Shown: in pieces, positions 18,505-26,513 of the stretch
Position numbering within the stretch: the first letter of the stretch is position 1
How the letters are laid out: every line of letters starts with the position of its first letter
Source of the DNA: an uncultured Acetatifactor sp.
GTDB taxonomy: Bacteria; Bacillota; Clostridia; Lachnospirales; Lachnospiraceae
Assembly: GCA_904501885.1 (NCBI GenBank)
Contig: CAJGCP010000006.1
Location: 19,004 to 83,003 of the forward strand
DNA length: 64,000 bases
Direction: 5' to 3'
The notes under the pieces: generated by a model
Database searches by the model: none
The model's input: the letters and a program-made list of their open reading frames with translations, nothing else
Told to the model about the DNA's origin: nothing
Translations under genes and position numbers: made by a program

Positions 18505-19263
18505 ATGGCTTTATTAGAGGTAAACAATTTAGGTATTTCCTTCGGCGGTTTGCGTGCCGTAGATGATTTCAGCATTTCTATTGAAAAAGGACAGTTATAC
18601 GGTTTGATCGGCCCCAACGGTGCCGGTAAAACAACTGTATTTAACTTGCTTACAGGAGTGTACAAGCCCAATCTGGGTATCATCAAATTGGATGGTGCGG
18701 ACATCACAGGTAAAAAGACCATTGATGTGAACAGAGCCGGCATTGCCCGTACATTCCAGAATATCCGTCTTTTTGGCAAGTTGAGCGTTGTCGACAATGT
18801 GAAAGTGGGATTGCATAACCAGATGGGTTATAGTGTACTTGCCAGCATTCTTCGTCTTCCTTCCTTCAAAAAGGTAGAGGCGCAGTTGCAGGAGAAGGCA
18901 TTGGAAATTCTGAAGGTATTCGATTTGGATAAAGAAGCTGATGTGTTGGCATCCAACCTTCCCTATGGTAAGCAGAGAAAATTGGAGATTTGCCGTGCGC
19001 TGGCAACCAACCCCAAGCTTCTTTTGCTGGATGAGCCTGCGGCAGGTATGAACCCTATGGAAACATTGGAACTGATGGAGACCATCCGTTTCGTCAGAGA
19101 CCATTTCGATATGACCATTCTTTTGATTGAACATGATATGAAATTGGTTAGCGGTATCTGTGAGGAACTGACAGTGCTTAACTTTGGCCGTATTCTTTGC
19201 CAGGGCAAGACCAGCGATGTTTTAAATAATCCTGAAGTAATCAAGGCATATCTTGGAGAATAG
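18505..19263 (+). CDS. livG: Branched-chain amino-acid ABC transporter ATPase LivG
   Basis: A 252-residue ABC ATPase with Walker A GPNGAGKT, Q-loop region TFQNIRLF, signature LPYGKQRKLEICRAL (the degenerate LivG form) and Walker B LLLLDEPAAGMNP. ATG 18505 has GGGAGG eight bases upstream; the frame extends into livM but the earlier codons lack a ribosome site. It energises transport together with LivF. Confidence 0.95.
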   Translation: MALLEVNNLGISFGGLRAVDDFSISIEKGQLYGLIGPNGAGKTTVFNLLTGVYKPNLGIIKLDGADITGKKTIDVNRAGIARTFQNIRLFGKLSVVDNVKVGLHNQMGYSVLASILRLPSFKKVEAQLQEKALEILKVFDLDKEADVLASNLPYGKQRKLEICRALATNPKLLLLDEPAAGMNPMETLELMETIRFVRDHFDMTILLIEHDMKLVSGICEELTVLNFGRILCQGKTSDVLNNPEVIKAYLGE

Positions 19264-19276
19264 GAGGGGACGAAGT

Positions 19277-19987
19277 ATGGCAATGTTAGAGATTCAAGAT
19301 ATTGAAGTATATTATGGTATGATTCAGGCCATCAAGGGTGTCTCCTTCAGCGTGGAACAGGGAGAGGTTATCGCTCTGATTGGTGCCAATGGTGCAGGTA
19401 AGACCACCATTTTGCATACCGTTTCCGGGTTGTTAGCACCGAAAAAAGGTAAGGTAATCTTCGAAGGCAAGGATATTTCCAAAGTGCCCGGCCACAAGAT
19501 TGTGTCCATGGGAATGGCACATGTGCCCGAGGGACGTAGAGTCTTCGCGCAGTTGACTGTATTGGAAAATCTGAAAATGGGTGCCTATACCAGAAAAGAT
19601 AAAAAGGAAATCGATGAAACTTTGCAGAAGGTATTCAAACATTTCCCCAGACTGCAGGAACGCCAGAATCAGCTGGCAGGTACCTTAAGCGGTGGCGAAC
19701 AGCAGATGCTTGCAATGGGTAGAGCGTTAATGTCTCATCCCAAGATTATTTTGATGGACGAGCCCTCCATGGGTCTGTCCCCCATTTTTGTAAGCGAGAT
19801 TTTTGACATTATCAAGGAAGTCAGCAAGTCCGGAACTACTGTACTTTTGGTAGAGCAGAATGCGAAAAAGGCATTGAGCATTGCTGACAGAGCATATGTA
19901 TTGGAGACAGGAAAAATTGTTCTGTCCGGTGACGCTAAGGAACTGATGAACGATGATTCCATTAAGAAAGCATATTTGGGAGAATAA
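19277..19987 (+). CDS. livF: Branched-chain amino-acid ABC transporter ATPase LivF
   Basis: A 236-residue ABC ATPase with Walker A GANGAGKT, VPEGRRVF (a LivF hallmark), signature LSGGEQQMLAMGRALM and Walker B IILMDEPSMGLSP. ATG 19277 follows GGAGGGG; the longer frame from 19253 starts inside livG. Last transporter gene of the set. The next gene starts 5 bases after the stop. Confidence 0.95.
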   Translation: MAMLEIQDIEVYYGMIQAIKGVSFSVEQGEVIALIGANGAGKTTILHTVSGLLAPKKGKVIFEGKDISKVPGHKIVSMGMAHVPEGRRVFAQLTVLENLKMGAYTRKDKKEIDETLQKVFKHFPRLQERQNQLAGTLSGGEQQMLAMGRALMSHPKIILMDEPSMGLSPIFVSEIFDIIKEVSKSGTTVLLVEQNAKKALSIADRAYVLETGKIVLSGDAKELMNDDSIKKAYLGE

Positions 19988-19991
19988 AAAG

Positions 19992-20615
19992 ATGAATAAG
20001 CCTGTTATTACAATTGCCCGTCAATACGGAAGCGGTGGAAGAACCATCGGTGAAATGCTTGCAAACCGCTTGAATATCCATTTTTATGACAAGGAGCTTT
20101 CAAAGGTTGCCAGCGACGAAAGTGGTGTCAATGAGGCGATGTTTGTGAATATGGATGAGCGCATCACTGCGGGACAGTTCTTCAATTTCAACAAGAAGGC
20201 ATACAGTGGTCAGGTGGCAAATCCCGGAAGTGAAGATTTTATTTCCGACGATAACCTGTTTAATTTACAGGCCAAGGCCATCCGAACCATCGCAGACAGA
20301 GAATCCTGCGTCATCATGGGTAGATGTGCAGACTACGTCTTGGCAGATTACCCCAATGTGCTTAGTGTCTTTGTTCATGCGCCCCATGATTTCTGCATGG
20401 AGCAGGCGGCTAAGAAGCACAGTATGTCTCCCAAGGAGTTGGAGAAGTACATTGCGAAGATCGACCGTCAGCGTTCCGGATATTACAAATACCACACCGG
20501 CAACGAATGGACCGATGCCAGAAACTATGACTTGTGCCTGGATAGTTCCAAGCTTGGTTTTGAGCGCTGCGTGGAAGAAATCATCGCATACATGAATGTG
20601 AGATTTGCGGAGTAA
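19992..20615 (+). CDS. Cytidylate kinase-like protein (Cytidylate_kin2 type)
   Basis: A 207-residue P-loop protein. The N-terminus ITIARQYGSGGRTIGEMLA is the modified Walker A of the Cytidylate_kin2 family, a group common in Clostridia and distinct from the housekeeping Cmk. IMGRCADYVL and KIDRQRSGYYKYHT are further family motifs. The substrate is unproven. Co-transcription with liv genes is likely because the start follows the livF stop by only 4 bases and a strong terminator comes after it. The in-frame extension to 19953 lies inside livF and was rejected. Confidence 0.8.
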   Translation: MNKPVITIARQYGSGGRTIGEMLANRLNIHFYDKELSKVASDESGVNEAMFVNMDERITAGQFFNFNKKAYSGQVANPGSEDFISDDNLFNLQAKAIRTIADRESCVIMGRCADYVLADYPNVLSVFVHAPHDFCMEQAAKKHSMSPKELEKYIAKIDRQRSGYYKYHTGNEWTDARNYDLCLDSSKLGFERCVEEIIAYMNVRFAE

Positions 20616-20656
20616 GTTATATATCAAAATAAGAATAGTTGTAATTCAATTATGCA

Positions 20657-20690
20657 AGAAAAGTCTTTCCTGAAAAGGAGAGACTTTTTT
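20657..20690 (+). terminator. Rho-independent terminator of the liv operon
   Basis: AAGAAAAGTCTTTCCT, loop GAAA, AGGAGAGACTTTTTT: a long stem with a T run, 40-75 bases after the kinase-like gene. Confidence 0.85.
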
Positions 20691-20717
20691 CGTATTTTGA
20701 ATCTTTTTTACTATAGG

Positions 20718-20840
20718 AATCGTTATATAAGTTATACAAGATGGCCTTTTCCGGCTGTCTGAAGATGACAGGAGATTACTTTGCGTCGGAAGATTTGATG
20801 CGGGATTCGTTTCTGGCGGTTTTGAAATATACCATCTGAG
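20718..20840 (+). pseudogene. Decayed fragment of an ECF-type sigma factor (region 2)
   Basis: The frame from 20718 to a stop at 20838-20840 reads ESLYKLYKMAFSGCLKMTGD then YFASEDLMRDSFLAVLKYTI. The pattern LALRMTGDY-x-SEDxxQxxFLA is the region 2.1-2.2 core of extracytoplasmic-function sigma factors, with the usual Gln replaced by Arg. A stop codon precedes the fragment and another ends it, so no helix-turn-helix region 4 is encoded. It is most likely a remnant. A 33-residue peptide starting at ATG 20742 could still be translated but has no good ribosome site. Confidence 0.5.
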
Positions 20841-20889
20841 GGGCAAGAAATGCCGCCTAGTAGGTAAAAAATCGTTGCGGCCACGGAAA

Positions 20890-20930
20890 TTTACATACTA
20901 CCAAATAAAAAAGAAAGATTAGTATGTAAA
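20890..20930. repeat. 11-bp inverted repeat in the intergenic gap
   Basis: TTTACATACTA (20890-20900) and TAGTATGTAAA (20920-20930) are perfect inverted copies separated by 19 bases. No T tract follows. It could be a regulator site or the relic of a mobile element. The rest of the gap from 20840 to 20990 shows nothing else I can interpret. Confidence 0.5.
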
Positions 20931-20994
20931 TATGTATTAGGACTATGTAAGCGTAATTGTGCGTGGTTAGAAAAATCCAAATTGTAATTACCTA

Positions 20995-21023
20995 TTGCAA
21001 TTCAGATTATAGTATGATATATT
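20995..21023 (+). promoter_or_regulatory. Promoter of the GntR/ABC cassette
   Basis: -35 TTGCAA (20995-21000), 17-base spacer, -10 TATATT (21018-21023). The perfect operator palindrome begins at the very next base, so a bound repressor would cover the transcription start. Confidence 0.65.
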
Positions 21024-21050
21024 TAGTGTATTAAGAGGGTTAATACACTA
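21024..21050. promoter_or_regulatory. Palindromic operator for the YtrA-type GntR regulator
   Basis: TAGTGTATTAA (21024-21034) and TTAATACACTA (21040-21050) are perfect 11-base inverted repeats around GAGGG. YtrA-type GntR repressors usually bind such sites at their own promoter. Position directly after the -10 suggests autorepression of the cassette. Confidence 0.75.
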
Positions 21051-21129
21051 CAAACGATGAGGATCTTTATGTGTATAAGTGAAACTGGAAATCGCATATT
21101 CTAGGTGGCGCATTCGGAAAGGAGGCAGC

Positions 21130-21606
21130 GTGATTTTATTAGACTATAGGGACAGGCGACCGATTTATGAGCAGGTCGTAGAGAAGATAGAGAGGTTGAT
21201 TGTCAGCGGGGCGATGGAGCCGGAGGAAAAGATGCCCAGTGTACGCAGTCTGGCCATGGATCTTTCTGTGAATCCTAACACCATTCAGCGTGCCTATGCA
21301 CAACTGGAGCAGGAAGGATACATATACACTGTGACCGGGCGAGGCAGTTTCGTGGCACCTGCCGGGGAATGGCGAGAAAGCAAGCATAAGCAATTGCTGG
21401 AGGAATGGACTAGGTTGACCGCCAACGCCAGAGAGGCGGGGCTTCAGAAAGAGTGTTTATTGGAAGCACTTGAACATGTTTATGGAGCAAGAGCTGACGA
21501 ATTGTCGGGCAGTGGGAGCCCAGAGCCGGCCAGCCAGTCATCGGTAAGTGAAAGCATAGAGAGGCCAGATGAAAATGGAGTAGAAAAGGAGGCAGACAAT
21601 GATTGA
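21130..21606 (+). CDS. YtrA-subfamily GntR transcriptional regulator
   Basis: A 158-residue regulator. ILLDYRDRRPIYEQVVEKIE followed by SVRSLAMDLSVNPNTIQRAY and TVTGRGSFVA is the winged helix-turn-helix of the YtrA group, followed by a short dimerisation helix region and a variable acidic tail. The GTG at 21130 follows AAGGAGG by four bases; an in-frame GTG at 21079 would add 17 unusual residues. The gene overlaps the ABC ATPase gene by 8 bases. It is expected to repress this operon until a ligand, often a cell-wall-active agent or antibiotic, relieves it. Confidence 0.85.
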   Translation: MILLDYRDRRPIYEQVVEKIERLIVSGAMEPEEKMPSVRSLAMDLSVNPNTIQRAYAQLEQEGYIYTVTGRGSFVAPAGEWRESKHKQLLEEWTRLTANAREAGLQKECLLEALEHVYGARADELSGSGSPEPASQSSVSESIERPDENGVEKEADND

Positions 21607-22501
21607 GGTAAAAAACTTGAATAAATGCTTTGACACAGTCAAGGCCATTGATGATATTTCTGCCCGTATTGAGGAAGGGCATGTATTTGGATTAATCGGG
21701 ACCAATGGTGCCGGCAAATCCACCTTTATGAGAATGCTGAGTGGTGTCTTAAAACCGGATAGCGGAAGCATCTTGGTAGATGGCAGGGAGGTGTACGATA
21801 CCCCTGAGACCAAAGCAGACATTCTCTACATATCTGATGACCAGTATTATTTTGCCAATGGCACACCCATGGATGTGGTGCGCCTGTACCAGACCTATTA
21901 CCCGAATTTTGACACAGAGAAATTTTTGGACTTAATGGGCAAGTTTGGTTTGGATGTAAAGAGAAAAATCAATACTTTTTCTAAGGGTATGAAAAAGCAA
22001 TTGTCGGTCATTTGCGGTATCTGTGCCAACACCAAATATTTACTATGCGATGAAACTTTTGATGGCTTGGATCCTGTGATGCGTCAGGCAGTGAAGTCCT
22101 TGTTTGTGAAAGAGATTGAGGAGAGAGGATTAACCCCCATCATTGCCTCCCACAATCTGAGAGAGTTGGAAGACATCTGTGAGTATGTGGGCCTTTTGCA
22201 CAGGGGCGGTATCTTGTTGGCCAAGGATTTGGATGACATGAAACTGAATATTCATAAGGTGCAGTGTGTCATCAAAGAGGAAAAGATGCTTCAGGAAATC
22301 AAAGACAAATTAGATGTGGTGACGATGGACAATCGCGGTGCCCTGTACACCTTTACGGTGCGGGGGAAGAGAGAACAATTGGAGATTTGTATGGAGGAAT
22401 TAAGTCCGGTGTTCTATGAACTGTTGCCCTTGTCCTTAGAGGAAATATTTATCAGTGAAACGGAGGTGAAGGGATATGATGTCAAAGCGCTTCTTTTTTA
22501 A
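21599..22501 (+). CDS. ABC transporter ATP-binding protein (YtrB/BcrA-like)
   Basis: A 300-residue ATPase with Walker A GTNGAGKST, signature FSKGMKKQLSVICGI (the SKGM form typical of BcrA/YtrB ATPases) and Walker B YLLCDETFDGLDP. The C-terminal ~90 residues are the usual extension of this group. AGGAGG lies inside the end of the regulator gene, so translation is coupled. It works with the permease encoded next, overlapping it by 26 bases. Confidence 0.88.
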   Translation: MIEVKNLNKCFDTVKAIDDISARIEEGHVFGLIGTNGAGKSTFMRMLSGVLKPDSGSILVDGREVYDTPETKADILYISDDQYYFANGTPMDVVRLYQTYYPNFDTEKFLDLMGKFGLDVKRKINTFSKGMKKQLSVICGICANTKYLLCDETFDGLDPVMRQAVKSLFVKEIEERGLTPIIASHNLRELEDICEYVGLLHRGGILLAKDLDDMKLNIHKVQCVIKEEKMLQEIKDKLDVVTMDNRGALYTFTVRGKREQLEICMEELSPVFYELLPLSLEEIFISETEVKGYDVKALLF

Positions 22502-24722
22502 GTATATGTTACAGGATATAAGACACAGAATCTGGATGATTGCATTGTCGGTATTGGCGTGCTTTTTGGCATTTCCTATTGCGTATCTGATCTGGGAGGG
22601 AAATTCTTCCTTTGGTGGGATGGATTATGAACAGTCAAGAATCAGATATATCCAAGGCACTGTTGATTTCTTTGCAGAATACCCCATCGTGTTGGGCGGT
22701 GTTATCGCCGTTGTGGGTGCATTGATTGTGGGTATTTTTGGTTTCCGCTTTGTGTTCCGCAGAAAGATGGTGGATTTGTATCATTCTCTTCCTATTACCA
22801 GGAATTGTTTGTATGCAGTGACTTACCTGAATGGATTTTTGATTTGGTTTGTGCCCTTTGTGTTAAGTCTGTTTGTCTCAGTGTTGATGGCATGCTGTAA
22901 TGTATATGAATATGGGGGCATGGAGGCCTGCGGCGAAATCATGTGGGTGGCGGCCTCTTGCGTGGGCGTGCTGACGGTAAGTTTCCTATTAATGTATCAT
23001 TTGGTGCTGGTGGCAGTGCAACTGTCAGGAAATATATTGAATACCCTGGTAAGCATCGGCATCATCGGTACAGCGGTGTTTGCGGTGATATGTACCGGTG
23101 AAATTTTCCTCAATACATATATGGAAACCTTTTATGGTACCCGTTCGATGCTGCTGGATAAATCTATTTTTGCTTCTCCCTTGATTTCCAGTGTCTACCA
23201 GTTGTACTGGTATAGCGAAGGAGAAGTTGCATTTGCTCCCATCATTTGTGCAAATATTGTTGTGGTATTGTTGCTGGGAGGCGGAGCCTGGTACTTATAC
23301 CGTGTGAGAGCATCTGAATTGGCGGAGCAGGGTGTAAAAAATCCCATTGCCTCCTTCTTGATGAAAATGGTGACGGCTGCAGTGTCCGGCGCTGTGGGCT
23401 GGTTTATTTTCACGGGAATGGTAGGCAGACACTCCATGGGCTGGGGTATTTTCGGCGCTGTTTTTGCATCTGTTTTGGCATATGGTGTTTTGGATATTAT
23501 TTTCCGCATGGACTTCAAAGCATTCTTTGCTAATAAAGTATGGATGGCTGTGACTACGGCACTTTCCATTCTTTTTTGCCTCACCATCAGCATGGACTGG
23601 ATTGGATACGATGCCTATGTGCCGGATACGGAGGATATTGCAGAGGCGGCCTTTCTGATTGACTCCTATCGCAATCAAGATCGGTCCTATCGAGGCAGTT
23701 ACGGCGGTCCTTTGGAGCAAATGCATTTTGAGGATGCAGAGACCATTCAGGAACTGCTTAAGGTTGGTGTGGAAAATGAGGATTATGCGCTTCCTCTGGA
23801 TTTTCGATGGACACATGGCGATCGCATGGACCGTATGGATGTGAAGGTGACATTGAAAAACGGCAGAAGTTATTATCGCAGTTACAAAGTATATGACAAG
23901 GATGTAGATCTGATATGGCCTTTGATTTGCAACGAAGAATATATAAAAACCAACTATGCCATCAGTGAGGCATTGAAGGAAGAATATGTTGTGATGAGGC
24001 TCCGAAGAGAAGATGGTGTCAGTACACAGGAGTTGGAAGATATCGATCTGATGCGCCGGGTAGTGGAAGCCTATAATAAGGACTTACAGGAGCATCCCGA
24101 AGCGACCATTGCCGGTGAAGGCAGATTGCTGGTAAACATTCATTTGCGCACCGAGAATTGGCAGCATTCTTACATCAGCGTATACGAAGGTATGACCAAT
24201 ACTATCGAGGTGTTACAAAATAATCCCTGGTGCCAAGCCTTTTTGGTGCCTATAGCGGCACAAGAGGTTGACCACATCATTTTAGAACTGGGATATTACT
24301 CTGAGGAAGAAATTGTAAATAACGGTTACGACTATGAACTGTTGGCGAAAGAGAGATATGGCCTGCTGACAGAGGAAGATTTGGAAACGCTCCGCCAAAA
24401 TTATGAAGTCCGGCAAATGAAAAAGGAGCAGCCTGCCGAGGTAACTACGACGATGGATATGCCTGTGGCGTATACGGAACAGGTGGTAGCCGAGTCGAGG
24501 GGTGAAGAATTGTATGTGACGGTTTCTGAACCGGAAGAAATACAGGAGTTGTTGGATATTATCAGCTATAGCTCCCCTGACCGCGGCAATGGCGCGTTCA
24601 CTCCTTATTTCATCGGCATTCGGTTGGTGGATGTAAATGGCATGGAACGAGCTGTGTACCTGAGAGAAGGTCAGCTGCCCGAGAAGTTTATTGCAAGATT
24701 TGCAGAATTGGCAGAGAAATAA
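22476..24722 (+). CDS. ABC transporter permease with large C-terminal soluble domain
   Basis: A 748-residue protein. About eight membrane helices lie in residues 15-370, including SLPITRNCLYAVTYLNGF, the coupling loop seen in YtrC/D-type permeases. The remaining ~375 residues are hydrophilic and rich in Glu and Tyr, and probably form an outer sensor or substrate domain. Such tailed permeases occur beside YtrA-type regulators in Lachnospiraceae; I do not know a name for this tail with certainty. The ATG overlaps the ATPase gene by 26 bases, with GGAGG nine bases upstream. Likely role: efflux or sensing of an envelope stressor. Confidence 0.75.
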   Translation: MMSKRFFFKYMLQDIRHRIWMIALSVLACFLAFPIAYLIWEGNSSFGGMDYEQSRIRYIQGTVDFFAEYPIVLGGVIAVVGALIVGIFGFRFVFRRKMVDLYHSLPITRNCLYAVTYLNGFLIWFVPFVLSLFVSVLMACCNVYEYGGMEACGEIMWVAASCVGVLTVSFLLMYHLVLVAVQLSGNILNTLVSIGIIGTAVFAVICTGEIFLNTYMETFYGTRSMLLDKSIFASPLISSVYQLYWYSEGEVAFAPIICANIVVVLLLGGGAWYLYRVRASELAEQGVKNPIASFLMKMVTAAVSGAVGWFIFTGMVGRHSMGWGIFGAVFASVLAYGVLDIIFRMDFKAFFANKVWMAVTTALSILFCLTISMDWIGYDAYVPDTEDIAEAAFLIDSYRNQDRSYRGSYGGPLEQMHFEDAETIQELLKVGVENEDYALPLDFRWTHGDRMDRMDVKVTLKNGRSYYRSYKVYDKDVDLIWPLICNEEYIKTNYAISEALKEEYVVMRLRREDGVSTQELEDIDLMRRVVEAYNKDLQEHPEATIAGEGRLLVNIHLRTENWQHSYISVYEGMTNTIEVLQNNPWCQAFLVPIAAQEVDHIILELGYYSEEEIVNNGYDYELLAKERYGLLTEEDLETLRQNYEVRQMKKEQPAEVTTTMDMPVAYTEQVVAESRGEELYVTVSEPEEIQELLDIISYSSPDRGNGAFTPYFIGIRLVDVNGMERAVYLREGQLPEKFIARFAELAEK

Positions 24723-24732
24723 AAAGTGACAG

Positions 24733-24775
24733 ATGCCCCATACCTTGTGTTGAGGTGTGGGGCATAATTTTTGTC
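24733..24775 (+). terminator. Rho-independent terminator after the ABC cassette
   Basis: ATGCCCCATACC pairs with GGTGTGGGGCAT (one mismatch) around a 9-base loop and is followed by AATTTTTG. Confidence 0.85.
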
Positions 24776-24791
24776 TTTTTGCAAACTAAGG

Positions 24792-24820
24792 TTGAAACAA
24801 TCCTGTTTTAAAGGTACAAT
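24792..24820 (+). promoter_or_regulatory. Sigma-A promoter of the FAD oxidoreductase gene
   Basis: -35 TTGAAA (24792-24797), 17-base spacer, -10 TACAAT (24815-24820), 32 bases before the start codon. Confidence 0.8.
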
Positions 24821-24851
24821 GATACATAGGGTTATCCCGCAGGAGGTACGA

Positions 24852-26402
24852 ATGAAAAAAGCAATTGTGATAGGAGCCGGACCGGCCGGCCTGACAGCGG
24901 CATACGAACTGCTTACGAGAGGTGAAGATATCAGTGTGATAGTGCTGGAAGAGACCGGAAACATCGGCGGTATTTCCAAGACAGTTGAATACAATGGTAA
25001 CCGTATGGATATGGGTGGACATCGGTTCTTTTCTAAAGATGCCCAAGTCAATGCCTGGTGGGCCAAGATGCTTCCTATGCAGGGGGCACCTTCCAAGGAT
25101 GATATCATCTTAGGGCGCAATGTGGAGTTGTCCGAAGAGGGGCCGGACCCGGAAACAGAAGACCGGGTAATGCTCAAGAGAAACCGAGTGTCCAGAATTC
25201 TTTTTGACGATAAATTTTATGATTATCCCATTTCCCTGAAGATGGAAACCCTGAAGAATATGGGATTGATTACCACCATGAAGGCAGGCTTCAGTTACTT
25301 GGGAAGTATCTTGCATAAAAGACCGGAGACCAATCTGGAGAACTTTTACATCAACCGATTCGGCAAAGTTTTGTATAGTATGTTTTTCGAGAACTATACA
25401 GAGAATTTATGGGGCCGCCATCCTAGGGAGATTGATGCTTCTTGGGGTGCTCAGAGAGTGAAGGGACTTTCTATTGTGGCTATTCTCAAAGATGTGGCAG
25501 GCAAGGTATTTCACAAGAAAAACAGAAAAGTAGAGACCTCTTTGATAGAGGAATTCAAATATCCCAAACTGGGTCCCGGGCAGATGTGGGAAACAGTGGC
25601 AGCAGAAATTGAAAAGGCAGGCGGCCAGATTATGAAGGGTGCTAAGGTTGTGTCCCTTCATAAGAATGGGGCGCGCATAGACACCATCACCTATGAGCAG
25701 AATGGACAGAGGGTAACAGTAGACGCTGATATTGTCATCTCTTCCATGCCGGTGAAGGATTTGATAGCGGGTATGAATGATGTGCCGGCAGAGGAATGCA
25801 GGGTTGCGGCAGGTTTGCCCTACCGTGATTATATGACTGTGGGTGTATTGGTGGAGAAGTTGAATTTGGAGAATAAGACCAAATTTAAAACACTTGGTAA
25901 TATCGTTCCTGACTGTTGGATCTATGTGCAGGACCGCAGAGTAAAAATGGGACGCATGCAAATCTACAATAACTGGTCCCCGTATATGGTGAAATCACCG
26001 GAAGATACCGTATGGATGGGATTGGAGTATTTTGTGGACGAGGGTGACGCATTTTGGAATATGCCGGAAGAAGAATTCGCGGCATTTGGTGTCAGGGAAA
26101 TGGTTACACTGGGATTGATTGATTCTGCAGACCAGGCCCTGGATACCCATGTGGAAAAGGTGAAAAAGGCATATCCTGCCTACTTTGATACCTACGATGA
26201 GATGGATCGGTTGATTTCCTACTTGAACACCATCGACAACCTATACTGTGTGGGCAGAAACGGACAACACCGATACAATAATATGGACCATTCCATGGTG
26301 ACAGCTTTCCGCGCGGCAGACAGCATTATATCAGGAAAAAGTGACAGAAGTGTCATTTGGAATGTAAATACGGAAGCGGAGTATCACGAGGAAGAAAAAT
26401 AA
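24852..26402 (+). CDS. FAD-dependent oxidoreductase (protoporphyrinogen oxidase / UDP-galactopyranose mutase-like)
   Basis: A 516-residue flavoprotein. AIVIGAGPAGLTAAYEL at the N-terminus is the Rossmann dinucleotide-binding motif. GGISKTVEYNG and MGGHRFFSK are the second FAD-contact region, and VGRNGQHRYNNMDHSM near the C-terminus is the closing FAD motif. The general plan is shared by protoporphyrinogen oxidase and UDP-galactopyranose mutase. The GGHRFF region and the surrounding glycan genes favour a sugar-nucleotide or carotenoid-like substrate over heme synthesis, but this is inference. ATG 24852 follows AGGAGG. It is a single-gene transcript with its own promoter and terminator. Confidence 0.75.
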   Translation: MKKAIVIGAGPAGLTAAYELLTRGEDISVIVLEETGNIGGISKTVEYNGNRMDMGGHRFFSKDAQVNAWWAKMLPMQGAPSKDDIILGRNVELSEEGPDPETEDRVMLKRNRVSRILFDDKFYDYPISLKMETLKNMGLITTMKAGFSYLGSILHKRPETNLENFYINRFGKVLYSMFFENYTENLWGRHPREIDASWGAQRVKGLSIVAILKDVAGKVFHKKNRKVETSLIEEFKYPKLGPGQMWETVAAEIEKAGGQIMKGAKVVSLHKNGARIDTITYEQNGQRVTVDADIVISSMPVKDLIAGMNDVPAEECRVAAGLPYRDYMTVGVLVEKLNLENKTKFKTLGNIVPDCWIYVQDRRVKMGRMQIYNNWSPYMVKSPEDTVWMGLEYFVDEGDAFWNMPEEEFAAFGVREMVTLGLIDSADQALDTHVEKVKKAYPAYFDTYDEMDRLISYLNTIDNLYCVGRNGQHRYNNMDHSMVTAFRAADSIISGKSDRSVIWNVNTEAEYHEEEK

Positions 26403-26445
26403 AGGTCAGAATAAGAGACATAGATTAAACAGTATCACTGAACAT

Positions 26446-26487
26446 AAAAAAGATTCCCGAGCGTTGACTCGAGAATCTTTTATTTTT
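26446..26487. terminator. Bidirectional terminator between convergent genes
   Basis: AAAAAGATTCCCGAG and CTCGAGAATCTTTT form a stem (one mismatch) with A and T runs on the two sides, suited to ending the + strand oxidoreductase gene and the - strand deacetylase gene. Confidence 0.8.
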
Positions 26488-26513
26488 CTTATTTCTACTT
26501 CGATTGGCCCGTC

